Source of the DNA: a bacterium
GTDB taxonomy: Bacteria > Auribacterota > Auribacteria > Auribacterales > Auribacteraceae
Assembly: GCA_021161885.1 (NCBI GenBank)
Contig: JAGGZS010000089.1
Location: 1-22,615 of the forward strand
Reading direction: 5' to 3'
DNA length: 22,615 bases
Shown: positions 7,510 through 15,331 of the stretch, one piece after another
How the letters are laid out: every line of letters starts with the position of its first letter
Numbering within the stretch: the first letter of the stretch is position 1
Notes under the pieces: model-generated
What the model was told of the DNA's origin: nothing
The model's database searches: none
Seen by the model: only the letters and a program-made list of their open reading frames with translations
Program-made: the position numbers and the translations under genes

Positions 7510-8880
7510 TTAAACCTTTTTTGAAATTAATGAAATACACGATTTAATAAGAAGCAATAAATATGCCGTTATATAAACAAAAAAGCCCCGGCACTGTTTA
7601 AAACCTATGGAGCGGAAAAAACTCCATTTCTCGCTTACGCTGAATGCCCCTATTTTTGCCGGAAATAGTAATAAGGAAAAAAAGATGATATTCCAGTATC
7701 CGGCGCCGTCAATATTAGAATGAGGGAACAGAATAAAATCGTATTTTTCATTCCATAAAAATTTGCGGATTTTTCTATCTACAGACCAACAAGATATCCA
7801 CGGATTTTTTCCGCTATAACCGATTATCCGATTAAATTTTGCTGAGTAATCCGCTGTTTTTTTCGGATTGAAACTCAATAACAGTAAATCTATTTTAGAT
7901 TCAGGAAATTGTTCTTTAACCGACTTTACAAACTGTTCGAAATGCTCATCAAAGCTCGATTTAATAAGAAGTATTTTTTTCGTTTTTGTTGTGCAGGGAA
8001 ATAGAGAATTTTTATCTTTCCCAAACGGCGAAAACCACGACAAAAATTCAACCGCCCAGTTGCCGTAATATTTCGCGTAATATTTTCTGCGCATAACAAA
8101 TTCTTCTTTAAGGCAAAAAATAAAATTTTTTTTGATGCTCGCGCTTTTATGGTGATAGACATAAACCGCCGGCGTAAAGACAATTTTCCAGCCAGCTTTT
8201 CTTACACGGTTACACCAGTCGACATCGTTATAAAAAATCGGGAAAGATTCATCAAACCCGCCTATTTCATCTATAACTTTTTTTCTGGTGAATAAAAAAG
8301 TGCCCGGCGGCTGTTCCGTTTCACATTCCGCATCTCCGGCAAAAAATTTCATTTTGCGATGTCCTGCGGCTCGGTTAAGCGGATATTTACGGTCTAATCC
8401 GGTCTGCATAAAAATTTCATCGCTTATGGTGGGCAGTCCGTAACAGAACTGCTGTATAGACCCGTCCATATTCCTAAGCCGACAGGATAAAACACCGATT
8501 TCAGGATTAGTTTCCATTTTACGGATAAGTTTATCAAAAATGTTGTAAGGCATAACCGTATCGGGATTAAGAATAAGGATATATTCACCCAGAGCCGAGC
8601 GAAATGCCTGATTATTAGCGTAAGCGTAACCCGTATTTTCACTGTTTTCTATCAGTTTCAGGTTGGGATATAATATTTTGACCATTTCCGCCGAACCATC
8701 GGCAGAGGCGTTATCGACTACAATAATCTCAACCTGATTTTTTTTACAAAATTTTTTTATTGACTCTATGCAGGCGCATAGATAATCTTTTGTATTCCAA
8801 TTAACTATACAAATAGATACCAAAACCGATTTTTCAGTATTGTTTTGTATTTTTATTTTGGCAGATGCTAAATCAAGCAC
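7510..8880 (-). CDS. Family 2 glycosyltransferase with C-terminal GT9-like half domain
   Basis: The protein has 456 residues. Residues 20-285 are a GT-A glycosyltransferase: SICIVNWNTKDYL, VVDNASADGS (54-63), LNPDT (104-108, DxD-like), PPGTFLFT and FYNDVDWCNRVRKAGW (216-231). Residues 300-412 form a separate Rossmann-like unit: KKILLIKSS, a helix ending EQFPESKIDLLLLS, then KYDFILFPHS and AKIGAF. This has the layout of the N-terminal half of GT9 (ADP-heptose transferase-like) proteins, without the second half. Residues 430-450 are hydrophobic and may touch the membrane. The start is a GTG with AGGTG 6 nt upstream; no ATG lies nearby. The GT2 call is firm; the GT9 likeness is an inference from pattern. 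Confidence 0.85.
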   Translation of the reverse strand: MLDLASAKIKIQNNTEKSVLVSICIVNWNTKDYLCACIESIKKFCKKNQVEIIVVDNASADGSAEMVKILYPNLKLIENSENTGYAYANNQAFRSALGEYILILNPDTVMPYNIFDKLIRKMETNPEIGVLSCRLRNMDGSIQQFCYGLPTISDEIFMQTGLDRKYPLNRAAGHRKMKFFAGDAECETEQPPGTFLFTRKKVIDEIGGFDESFPIFYNDVDWCNRVRKAGWKIVFTPAVYVYHHKSASIKKNFIFCLKEEFVMRRKYYAKYYGNWAVEFLSWFSPFGKDKNSLFPCTTKTKKILLIKSSFDEHFEQFVKSVKEQFPESKIDLLLLSFNPKKTADYSAKFNRIIGYSGKNPWISCWSVDRKIRKFLWNEKYDFILFPHSNIDGAGYWNIIFFSLLLFPAKIGAFSVSEKWSFFRSIGFKQCRGFFVYITAYLLLLIKSCISLISKKV

Positions 8881-8927
8881 AGGTTACACCTAAAAACAAT
8901 CTATAAAAATTTTATATCCGATAAATT

Positions 8928-10553
8928 TCAGCCGATAAAATTGTTCATTTCCGATGTCTCAAAAATATCTTCTACAGCTTCGTTTACGTATTTTTCGATA
9001 CTGTCTTCAACAAGAACAAAGTTAGAGTCGGACGTAAACCCTACTTTGTATTTAGCGCATGAGGCGAGAAGGGCTTTTTTAAGCTTCACATCGGAATACA
9101 CAAATTTATCTTTAAACAAAGCTATACAAATATCAAACCTTTGCGCGCTGTTGTACAAAAGAACCTCTTTGATAAATTCAGGACAAAAATCGGCGGCTTC
9201 ATAAATAATCAAACTGCAGTCAGGCGGCACGTCCACTTCTTCAAGCAATAGGGAATCCGGGCATAATAAAGTGATGGCGGAAAACGGAAACATTATATCC
9301 ATTATCTCCAGACAATCCTCAAGCTGTTTCCACGAACCGGATACCATAATCAGGATATTTTCTATATAAATATCATTAAGCAACGGATTATCCATATTAA
9401 GAATATTTTTGGAATGATTTACAAGATGCGGTATTATCCCTTCAGCGGTCTCAGCCGTTTTCGCGGGCGATTTAAGGAAATCAAGTATAGGATTAAGGGA
9501 CTCGATATTATTGATCAACTTATCAGCAACGAGCTTAGCGTTTCTGCCGAACACAGAAACCTGTTTTTTACCGTTATTTATCGATGCCAAACAGTTACAC
9601 AATTCTTCAGGGTTATCCGGGTCAATCGTCCATCCAGCGTTATAAGATTCCACAAGCTGAGATAATGCCGTCCCCTTTGTACAAATAATAGGTAAGGCGC
9701 AACTTAAAAACAATTCCGCCTGCAACGGTATCCGGCTTGCGCTATGGATTGAACAAGGTTCAAGGCAAAGCCCCACATTATAATTTTTTATATCCTCAAT
9801 TAATTCGTCCCAGCCGATTACTTCCTCTATACAAAACATATCCGATTTAAAAAATTCTTCGGAATCGTATTTAAGAAAAAGATCAAGCCCGTTATAACAA
9901 AAATCGCCTTGCGAGAAAATTTTAAGTGAATTATCTTTGTTGCTGTCTAAATAATTTATTATCGATCGCATAGCAGATACGTTAATCGACTCTGAATTAT
10001 CCCAGTACGACACAAACGATATTTTCCCTGATTTTCGCTTCTTGTCCTCGGGCAGGATAAACTGCGGGATATAATTGGGCACGACTTTGATCAAATCATT
10101 TTCAGCGGCGAACCCGCTTTGCATTAAATAGTTCAGATAAAACCATTTTTGTTCTTTTGTGGAACATATAAAAAAATCCCCCTTTTTCAACGATTTTATC
10201 ATTCTTACCTGAACGGATATTTCGTCCATATCGTTATCGTATAAAACCGATGAAGATAAATCTATGATGAGCGGGATTTTTTTGAAAAAACATTTTTCGG
10301 CGAGAGTCCAATTTTTTGCCAGTACAGCGTCAGGGTTGATTTCCTGTATTTTTTTGCGGAAATTTGATCTGGAATAATAAAAAATGTGGTTGTTTTGCTC
10401 ATGATGCACCCGTCGGTCTTCGGGTATCAGATAGCTAACGGTTACACCTTTTCGGCAAACCCCTTTGCCTATGCCCCATATACGTAAATCATCTATGTTG
10501 AAAAACGGATTGACCGCAGGGAGTGTATCGTCGGACAAGATTAAAAGGTGCAT
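8928..10553 (-). CDS. GT-B (family 4/1-like) glycosyltransferase with C-terminal GT9-like extension
   Basis: The protein has 541 residues. Residues 1-360 fit a GT-B fold: MHLLILSDD at the start, a first Rossmann lobe, VVPNYIPQF at the hinge, then a second lobe with GKISFVSYWDNSESI, FCIEEVIGWDEL, GLCLEPC and the nucleotide-sugar region RIPLQAELFLSCALPIICTK. Residues 397-541 are an extra unit: ENILIMVSGSW, a helix, FSAITLLCPDS, RFDICIALFKD and KYKVGF. It parallels the extension on the next gene. GGAGG lies 4 nt before the ATG at 10553. A longer frame reaching 10646 is less likely because the sigma-54-like element falls inside it. This is the first gene of the glycosylation block; donor and acceptor are unknown. 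Confidence 0.82.
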   Translation of the reverse strand: MHLLILSDDTLPAVNPFFNIDDLRIWGIGKGVCRKGVTVSYLIPEDRRVHHEQNNHIFYYSRSNFRKKIQEINPDAVLAKNWTLAEKCFFKKIPLIIDLSSSVLYDNDMDEISVQVRMIKSLKKGDFFICSTKEQKWFYLNYLMQSGFAAENDLIKVVPNYIPQFILPEDKKRKSGKISFVSYWDNSESINVSAMRSIINYLDSNKDNSLKIFSQGDFCYNGLDLFLKYDSEEFFKSDMFCIEEVIGWDELIEDIKNYNVGLCLEPCSIHSASRIPLQAELFLSCALPIICTKGTALSQLVESYNAGWTIDPDNPEELCNCLASINNGKKQVSVFGRNAKLVADKLINNIESLNPILDFLKSPAKTAETAEGIIPHLVNHSKNILNMDNPLLNDIYIENILIMVSGSWKQLEDCLEIMDIMFPFSAITLLCPDSLLLEEVDVPPDCSLIIYEAADFCPEFIKEVLLYNSAQRFDICIALFKDKFVYSDVKLKKALLASCAKYKVGFTSDSNFVLVEDSIEKYVNEAVEDIFETSEMNNFIG

Positions 10554-10604
10554 TTTTCCTCCGTCAATTATTTTATTATCCGAAACAATTTCGACAGATG
10601 AAAA

Positions 10605-10620
10605 CGCATTTACTGTGCCA
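10605..10620 (-). promoter_or_regulatory. Putative sigma-54 (-24/-12) promoter for the glycosylation block
   Basis: On the minus strand the sequence reads TGGCACAGTAAATGCG. The -24 element TGGCAC is perfect. The GG and GC dinucleotides are separated by exactly 10 nt, as RpoN promoters require. The -12 element is ATGC where the consensus has TTGC. Transcription would start near 10594, giving a leader of about 40 nt before the ATG at 10553. Sigma-54 drives flagellar genes in many bacteria, which fits the FlgN-like gene downstream. No enhancer-binding site was identified, and a 16-nt match can arise by chance. Confidence 0.5.
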
Positions 10621-10789
10621 TTGGCGTAAACAAAATTAAAAAACACTTTTATAGGGATTCTTTAACGGTAAGAAAAAAAATATCTTTTTGATGAAAGAAG
10701 CAAAATATGTACAAAAACAAACAGGTTGTATAGAAAAACCCAACGGTTACATTAGGCTGTTTATTACGCGGATAATTCTTCTGTTGTAA

Positions 10790-11004
10790 ATCATCGGCAA
10801 TATTTCTACAATAGAGACGGGTCAGAAAATATACAAAATTTTTTCTAACGAATCTTTGACAGGGTATCTCACAACGGCAATCAGCTGGTCGCTGAGTTTG
10901 ATAATAACGGCAAAGTAACTGCACAGCATACACATGAATTATTGAAAAAAAGGGCATCTACAACATATCCCCTTTTTTATTTTTTAATCTTTGTAATTAA
11001 CTGA
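10790..11004 (+). pseudogene. Decayed fragment of an RHS/YD-repeat protein
   Basis: Read on the plus strand, the frame from 10858 gives VSHNGNQLVAEFDNNGKVTA followed by QHTH. This closely resembles the YD-repeat unit of RHS proteins (Y-D-G-N-Q-L-V-A-E-Y-D..NGK, then YTHG-like). The preceding frame from 10790 gives IETGQKIYKIFSNES, which fits the residues just before such a repeat but is shifted by -1/+2 near 10855-10860. Neither frame has a start codon with a ribosome site, and the reading ends at a TGA at 11002-11004. RHS proteins are large secreted or cell-surface toxins and repeat proteins. Only about 50-60 codons remain. It is the only coding-like signal on the plus strand. Confidence 0.5.
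10946..10978 (-). terminator. Putative intrinsic terminator of the right block
   Basis: The minus strand can form a 9-bp stem, AAAAAAGGG paired with CCCTTTTTT, with a loop of about 15 nt; the downstream arm itself supplies the T-tract. It lies about 90 nt after the TPR gene stop. Only three G-C pairs are present, so the stem is weak. Because it is symmetrical it could also act on plus-strand transcripts. Confidence 0.45.
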
Positions 11005-11068
11005 TGTGAAGTACAATGTTGCTCATAGCCATGGCAATCCAATACGCCTATTTTAGATAACTAATAAA

Positions 11069-12346
11069 TCAGCTGTTATCTTTTTCCATCGGATTTATCA
11101 AACTGTCTAACTCATCGGCTTTTTGCGGATTCAATGTCTTAAGTTTGTCGTATATTTTTACTGCCGATTTAATATCGTTCCGCTCCACATATACTTCACC
11201 GACATACAAAAGTATCTCTGGGTCATCGGGAAACTTTTTTAAAATTTTGGTATAATATTTAAGAGCGTCATCATATTTCTTTTGGTTCCTGTAACTTCTT
11301 GCCATACAAAAATCCACTTCCGGCAAATTCGGCTCCATAGACAACGCTTTTTTATAATTCTCTCTCTCCTTTTCATAATTATTAATTTTACCGTAAGCAG
11401 AACCTAAAAAGACATATAAATCGAGTATATCAGGGTTGAGTTTAATAGCTTTCTCAAGCACTAAAATTGACCTTGTCCATTTTTTCATTTCAGCATAAGT
11501 TTGAGCCAAAGATATATACACCTCCATAATATTAGGATTAATATCAATAATTTTAAAATAAATATTTTTTGCTTCAGCCCATTTTTTCTGATATTTATAA
11601 ATCGACGCCAACTTAAACAACGCGTCAAGGTATTTATGATTTGCCTGTATTGCCAAGTTATAATAATATTCGGCTTCTTTTATATCGTTTTTGTCAAAAA
11701 AAATGTTGCCTAACTCATAATACGCTTCAAAATAATTTGAATCATTTCGTACTGTTCTTTTAAAATAACTGACAGCTTTATCAAATTTATTTTTTGCGGC
11801 ATAACATAACCCAATCCGAAAGTAAGCCTCAGTTTTTCTTGCAGGCACCAACATAGCGAACTGATTGAAAGTTTTAATAGCCTCATCATATTTCTGAGCC
11901 GCCATCAAAGAAATGCCATAATTAAATATCAGCAGATAATTATTTGCAACAGCGTCCATTCCCTGTTTAAGCACTGCTAACGCATCCTGCGCTCTGTTTG
12001 TACTGCGGTAAGCAATGCTTAACTGGACATAAGCCTGCACATAATTATTCTGCGCCTTGATTATGTCTTTAAGGATAGATATTGCATCGTCATATTTGCC
12101 AAGCTGTATATAAACAAAAGCAAGTTTAAACTGGTTATCATAATTTTCAGGATATTTTTCGACCGATTTTTTAGCTTCTTCCAACGCTTTATCCCATTGC
12201 TTATCCCGAATAAGTTGCTCAAAAGATGTTGGTTTGCCGGCTTCGGCGGTACTGTCTTGACTGAATAATAACGGAGATTGAAAAACAAAAAACGCGGAAA
12301 AAATCAGTATAATTCTAATTACCGAAACTAAAGAGTTTTTTTTCAT
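11069..12346 (-). CDS. Exported TPR-repeat protein
   Basis: The protein has 425 residues. Residues 1-30 are a signal peptide: MKKN, a hydrophobic core (IILIFSAFFVFQSPLLF) and then SQD near the cleavage point, so the protein is probably periplasmic or outer-membrane associated. The rest is about eleven 34-residue tetratricopeptide repeats (for example YDDAISILKDIIKAQNNYVQA, then YDEAIKTFNQF and KWAEAKNIYFKII), a scaffold for protein-protein contacts. The start has GAGG 7 nt upstream and overlaps tsaE by 32 nt. It is the last gene before the hairpin terminator. Such proteins are common in envelope assembly and secretion; the partner is unknown. Confidence 0.88.
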   Translation of the reverse strand: MKKNSLVSVIRIILIFSAFFVFQSPLLFSQDSTAEAGKPTSFEQLIRDKQWDKALEEAKKSVEKYPENYDNQFKLAFVYIQLGKYDDAISILKDIIKAQNNYVQAYVQLSIAYRSTNRAQDALAVLKQGMDAVANNYLLIFNYGISLMAAQKYDEAIKTFNQFAMLVPARKTEAYFRIGLCYAAKNKFDKAVSYFKRTVRNDSNYFEAYYELGNIFFDKNDIKEAEYYYNLAIQANHKYLDALFKLASIYKYQKKWAEAKNIYFKIIDINPNIMEVYISLAQTYAEMKKWTRSILVLEKAIKLNPDILDLYVFLGSAYGKINNYEKERENYKKALSMEPNLPEVDFCMARSYRNQKKYDDALKYYTKILKKFPDDPEILLYVGEVYVERNDIKSAVKIYDKLKTLNPQKADELDSLINPMEKDNS

Positions 12347-12782
12347 GATAATCCTCGTTATAAGTTATTAAAATTTTTCTGGTTTTAAAATCTATAAAAC
12401 TTAAATTAATCCAAACTGCTTCAGCGGGCATAACATCGACATGTTTATCTGCCCATTCAATAATAGTAACGGCGTTACCGCTCAAAAATTCATCCAACCC
12501 GCTTAAATAAAATTCATCATCCGATTTTATGCGGTATAAATCCAGATGAAAAACTAAAATTTTTCCTTCATACTGATTAACCAAAGTATAAGTGGGGCTT
12601 GAGACAGGCACATTGCTGTCCACCCCCAACCCGCATGCGATACCTTGGGACAAACAGGTTTTGCCTGTGCCCAAATCGCCGGATAAAGCCAAAACATCGC
12701 CTTGTTTTAAAACAGCTCCGATTTTTTTGCCAAGATTACCCGTTTGTTTCGGGCTGTTTGTTATATACTCAAAAGAAACCAT
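12315..12782 (-). CDS. tsaE: tRNA threonylcarbamoyladenosine biosynthesis ATPase TsaE
   Basis: The protein has 155 residues, the usual length. TsaE is the small ATPase that works with TsaB and TsaD to place threonylcarbamoyl on A37 of ANN-decoding tRNAs. The Walker A loop GDLGTGKT is at 35-42. SSPTYTLVNQYEG (61-73), FHLDLYRI (78-85) and the IIEWADK motif all match the family. It starts 7 nt after thiL ends, with only a weak A-rich ribosome site, and its end overlaps the TPR gene. tsaE next to thiL is a common bacterial arrangement. tsaB and tsaD are not in the window. Confidence 0.95.
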   Translation of the reverse strand: MVSFEYITNSPKQTGNLGKKIGAVLKQGDVLALSGDLGTGKTCLSQGIACGLGVDSNVPVSSPTYTLVNQYEGKILVFHLDLYRIKSDDEFYLSGLDEFLSGNAVTIIEWADKHVDVMPAEAVWINLSFIDFKTRKILITYNEDYHEKKLFSFGN

Positions 12783-12789
12783 TGTTTTT

Positions 12790-13755
12790 TTATCTAAAAA
12801 AATGTTCGTATCCGCCCTGTTTTAAATTTTTCCAGACTGCATTGTTTTTTAAAATTTTTATCTCACCTTTGTCATCGGTTGTTTTTCCTATAACCGAAAT
12901 TTTCAGATCAAATTCAGACTCAAATTTGCGGCATATTATTTTAATGGATGATTCATCACCGCGCAAAGTGAACAAAAGCTCATAGTCTTCCCCATCGTAA
13001 AGCGTGTGTTCAAAAGCATTAAGATAATCATTTGAGCTTATCCGCAAAGCCTCTTGAGATACAGGCATTTTCTCAAAAAATATTTCAAACCCCGCATCAC
13101 TTGCTTTAGCGAGATGAAAAAGGTCTTTTCCGATACCATCGCTCAAATCAATCATTGATGTAACACTGGCATTTTCAGCAAGCCATATAGATTCATTTAC
13201 TCGAGGTTCAATTTTAAAATGTTTTTCAATGATGCTTCCGCCGAGTTTACCTGTTACGCACAAAAAATCACCAGCTTGCGCCCCGCTCCTGTAACTTATT
13301 TTATTCTGATCCGCCTGCCCTATAATTGTAACAGATAAAAAAACGGTATCCGACGAAGACATATCACCGCCGATTACCGGACAATCATACCGCTCGGCAC
13401 ACAAATGGATTCCATCGTAGACTTCATTTATCCAAGCGACTTCCAAATCTTTCGGCAACCCCAGAGATACAAGAGCCCCTTTCGGGATACCCGACATAGC
13501 GGCGATATCGCTTATGCTTCTTGCCAACGATTTCCAGCCAACCCAAAAAGGTTTATCCTGTAAAAACCTAAAATGTTTCCCCTCAACCACGGAATCTTGA
13601 GTCAGCAACCAGCAGGAATCAGTCCCATCAACAGACAGCACAGCGCAGTCATCTCCTATACCTTTAAGGATATGAGACGACAACACATTTGTCCTGTCAA
13701 AAAAAGATATTAACTGCTCTTCCGTAAAATCGCTTAACAATTTAGGCTGCGCCAT
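12790..13755 (-). CDS. thiL: Thiamine-monophosphate kinase ThiL
   Basis: The protein has 321 residues, normal for the family. ThiL phosphorylates thiamine monophosphate with ATP to form thiamine pyrophosphate in the cytoplasm. ISFFDRTNV and GIGDDCAVL near the start, LTQDSVVEGKHF, GWKSLARSISDIAAMSG and YDCPVIGGDMSSSDTVF are ThiL signatures, with the Asp-rich metal sites intact. LTGKLGGS is replaced by the close VTGKLGGS. The C-terminal half keeps MIDLSDGIGKDL and YDGEDYELLFT. The ATG has AAGGTG about 5 nt upstream and lies 9 nt after mtnA. No other thiamine gene is present. Confidence 0.96.
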   Translation of the reverse strand: MAQPKLLSDFTEEQLISFFDRTNVLSSHILKGIGDDCAVLSVDGTDSCWLLTQDSVVEGKHFRFLQDKPFWVGWKSLARSISDIAAMSGIPKGALVSLGLPKDLEVAWINEVYDGIHLCAERYDCPVIGGDMSSSDTVFLSVTIIGQADQNKISYRSGAQAGDFLCVTGKLGGSIIEKHFKIEPRVNESIWLAENASVTSMIDLSDGIGKDLFHLAKASDAGFEIFFEKMPVSQEALRISSNDYLNAFEHTLYDGEDYELLFTLRGDESSIKIICRKFESEFDLKISVIGKTTDDKGEIKILKNNAVWKNLKQGGYEHFFR

Positions 13756-13764
13756 AAAAACACC

Positions 13765-14793
13765 TTATTTTAACTTATCAATTATCTGGTCGGCTTTAAT
13801 CACCCCTTTTTCCGTAATATAAGCGGTTATAAGTTCCGCCGGGGTTACGTCAAAAGCTGGAGAATAAACCTTAATTCCTTCGGGAGCGGTTCGTTTTCCA
13901 AACCCGCAGGTTATTTCTTCTGCGGCTCGTTCTTCAATAGGTATTTTTTTTCCCGACTCCAAAGAAAGGTCAAACGTCGATGACGGAGCCGCTACATAAA
14001 AAGGTATATTATGATATTTAGCGCATAACGCCGCCATATAAGTTCCTATTTTATTAGCGGTATCTCCGTTAGCGGCTATCCTGTCGGCTCCCACCACGAC
14101 AACATCTATTTTACCTTCGGACATAACCTTAGCCGCCATGTTGTCGCATATCAGAGTTACCTCTATGCCCGAGTGCATAAGTTCCCATGCGGTTAACCGC
14201 GATCCTTGAAGGAGCGGTCTTGTTTCATCTGCATAGACCTTTATCTCTTTTCCAGATTCATAAGCGGAATATATCACGCCTAACGCGGTTCCGTAATCGG
14301 CTGTGGCAAGCCCGCCTGCGTTGCAGTGGGTAAGAACAGTGCATTTTGACGGCAACAGCCGGCTTCCGAATTTTCCAATTTGACGGCAAACGGTTTTGTC
14401 TTCATTCATTATGGCCACAGCTTCGGATGTTAATTTAACTATTATTTTAGCGACTGATAAATCAGGGTTATTTTCAAGCACCTTTGCCATTCTGTCAAGC
14501 GCCCAGAACAGATTAACCGCGGTAGGCCTTGATGAAGCGAGATAATCGGATATTTTCTTAAACTCCGCATCAAAAATTTTTCTATCGGTAATTTCTATAG
14601 ATTTAAGAGCTACTACAATCCCGAACGCCGCAGTCACACCAATAGCCGGCGCGCCTCGCACCCGAAGTTTTTTTATGGCTTCCCATACATCTTCAACAGT
14701 ATCCAATTTTTTTTTAACTAATTTTTCCGGCAGAAGTGTCTGGTCAATAATAATCAGGTTATCGTTTTCCCATAAAATTGTATCAACAGGCAT
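13765..14793 (-). CDS. mtnA: S-methyl-5-thioribose-1-phosphate isomerase (MtnA)
   Basis: The protein has 342 residues. MtnA converts methylthioribose-1-phosphate to the ribulose form in methionine salvage; related enzymes also handle 5-deoxyribose-1-phosphate. KLRVRGAPAIGV (42-53), VLTHCNAGGLAT (153-164) with catalytic Cys157, YADETRPLLQGSRLTAWEL (187-205) and VVGADRIAANGDTANKIG (233-250) with catalytic Asp237 are all family hallmarks. I chose the ATG at 14793, about 9 nt after AAAGGAG; a frame 24 nt longer overlaps aroK and has no site. No other methionine-salvage gene is in the window. With SAM-dependent biotin genes upstream, salvage of 5-deoxyadenosine is a reasonable alternative role. 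Confidence 0.94.
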   Translation of the reverse strand: MPVDTILWENDNLIIIDQTLLPEKLVKKKLDTVEDVWEAIKKLRVRGAPAIGVTAAFGIVVALKSIEITDRKIFDAEFKKISDYLASSRPTAVNLFWALDRMAKVLENNPDLSVAKIIVKLTSEAVAIMNEDKTVCRQIGKFGSRLLPSKCTVLTHCNAGGLATADYGTALGVIYSAYESGKEIKVYADETRPLLQGSRLTAWELMHSGIEVTLICDNMAAKVMSEGKIDVVVVGADRIAANGDTANKIGTYMAALCAKYHNIPFYVAAPSSTFDLSLESGKKIPIEERAAEEITCGFGKRTAPEGIKVYSPAFDVTPAELITAYITEKGVIKADQIIDKLK

Positions 14794-14813
14794 AAAAAAA
14801 AATCTCCTTTGCT

Positions 14814-15320
14814 TCAAATTTTGTTATAAATATTTAAAATTTCTTCGCAAATTTGTTCAGGGGTTTTATTATCAGTTACTATTTTATATGGAACTTTCAG
14901 ATAATTTATTTTTCTTTTATTCAAAATATTTTTTATAGTTTCAAGCGGATTATCCGTTTGCAGAAGAGGTCGATGGGTTTCAGGTTTAACTCGCTCAAAT
15001 ATGGTTTCAGGTTCAGCCTGAAGACACACGCAAACACCGTTTTTCGATAAATTTTTTATATTCTCCTCATTGAGCACAACCCCGCCGCCTGTAGATATGA
15101 TAACTCCCTGCTGTTCAGCCAACTCAATAGCCGTCTTTTTTTCTATCTCCCTAAAATAAGGTTCGCCGTTTTCAGCAAAAATTTTCGATATGGATTTTCC
15201 TTCACGCTGTTGAATCAATGTATCCATATCGATAACCTCAAGCCCCAATATATCCCTTAACTTTCTCGCGATAAGCGATTTGCCTGTTCCCATAAATCCG
15301 AAAAGAACAATATTTTTCAT
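14814..15320 (-). CDS. aroK: Shikimate kinase
   Basis: The protein has 168 residues. It phosphorylates shikimate with ATP in the pathway to aromatic amino acids. The Walker A loop GFMGTGKS is at 8-15. DMD (31-33) binds magnesium and shikimate, Arg57 (in EPYFREIE) and GGG (78-80) bind shikimate, and HRPLL (116-120) contributes the lid arginine. Length and order are typical. It starts 11 nt after the CPBP gene and ends 20 nt before mtnA. No other aro gene is nearby; aroB often adjoins aroK in other genomes but is not seen here. Confidence 0.95.
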   Translation of the reverse strand: MKNIVLFGFMGTGKSLIARKLRDILGLEVIDMDTLIQQREGKSISKIFAENGEPYFREIEKKTAIELAEQQGVIISTGGGVVLNEENIKNLSKNGVCVCLQAEPETIFERVKPETHRPLLQTDNPLETIKNILNKRKINYLKVPYKIVTDNKTPEQICEEILNIYNKI

Positions 15321-15331
15321 TTTACCCTTTC

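Larger units (their letters stand above)
10554..11068. other. Gene-free junction between the two blocks
   Basis: This 515-nt gap is the only stretch over 300 bases without an intact gene. From right to left it holds a roughly 90-nt trailer after the TPR gene, a T-tract hairpin, a plus-strand YD-repeat remnant, AT-rich sequence with no clear -35/-10 promoter, and the sigma-54-like element. A minus-strand reading frame at 10649-10957 is unlikely to be a gene: its residue make-up is odd (many Cys, Tyr and Phe, no recognisable domain), it has no ribosome site, and it runs antisense to the remnant. Confidence 0.7.

Noticed and set aside
10649..10957. 102-codon minus-strand reading frame between the TPR gene and the first glycosyltransferase
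   Set aside because: No ribosome site, no domain, unusual Cys/Tyr/Phe content, and it is antisense to the YD-repeat remnant; the terminator hairpin also touches its start.
12592..12985. Long plus-strand frames opposite tsaE and thiL
   Set aside because: They are antisense to two well-conserved genes, lack ribosome sites and show no domain.
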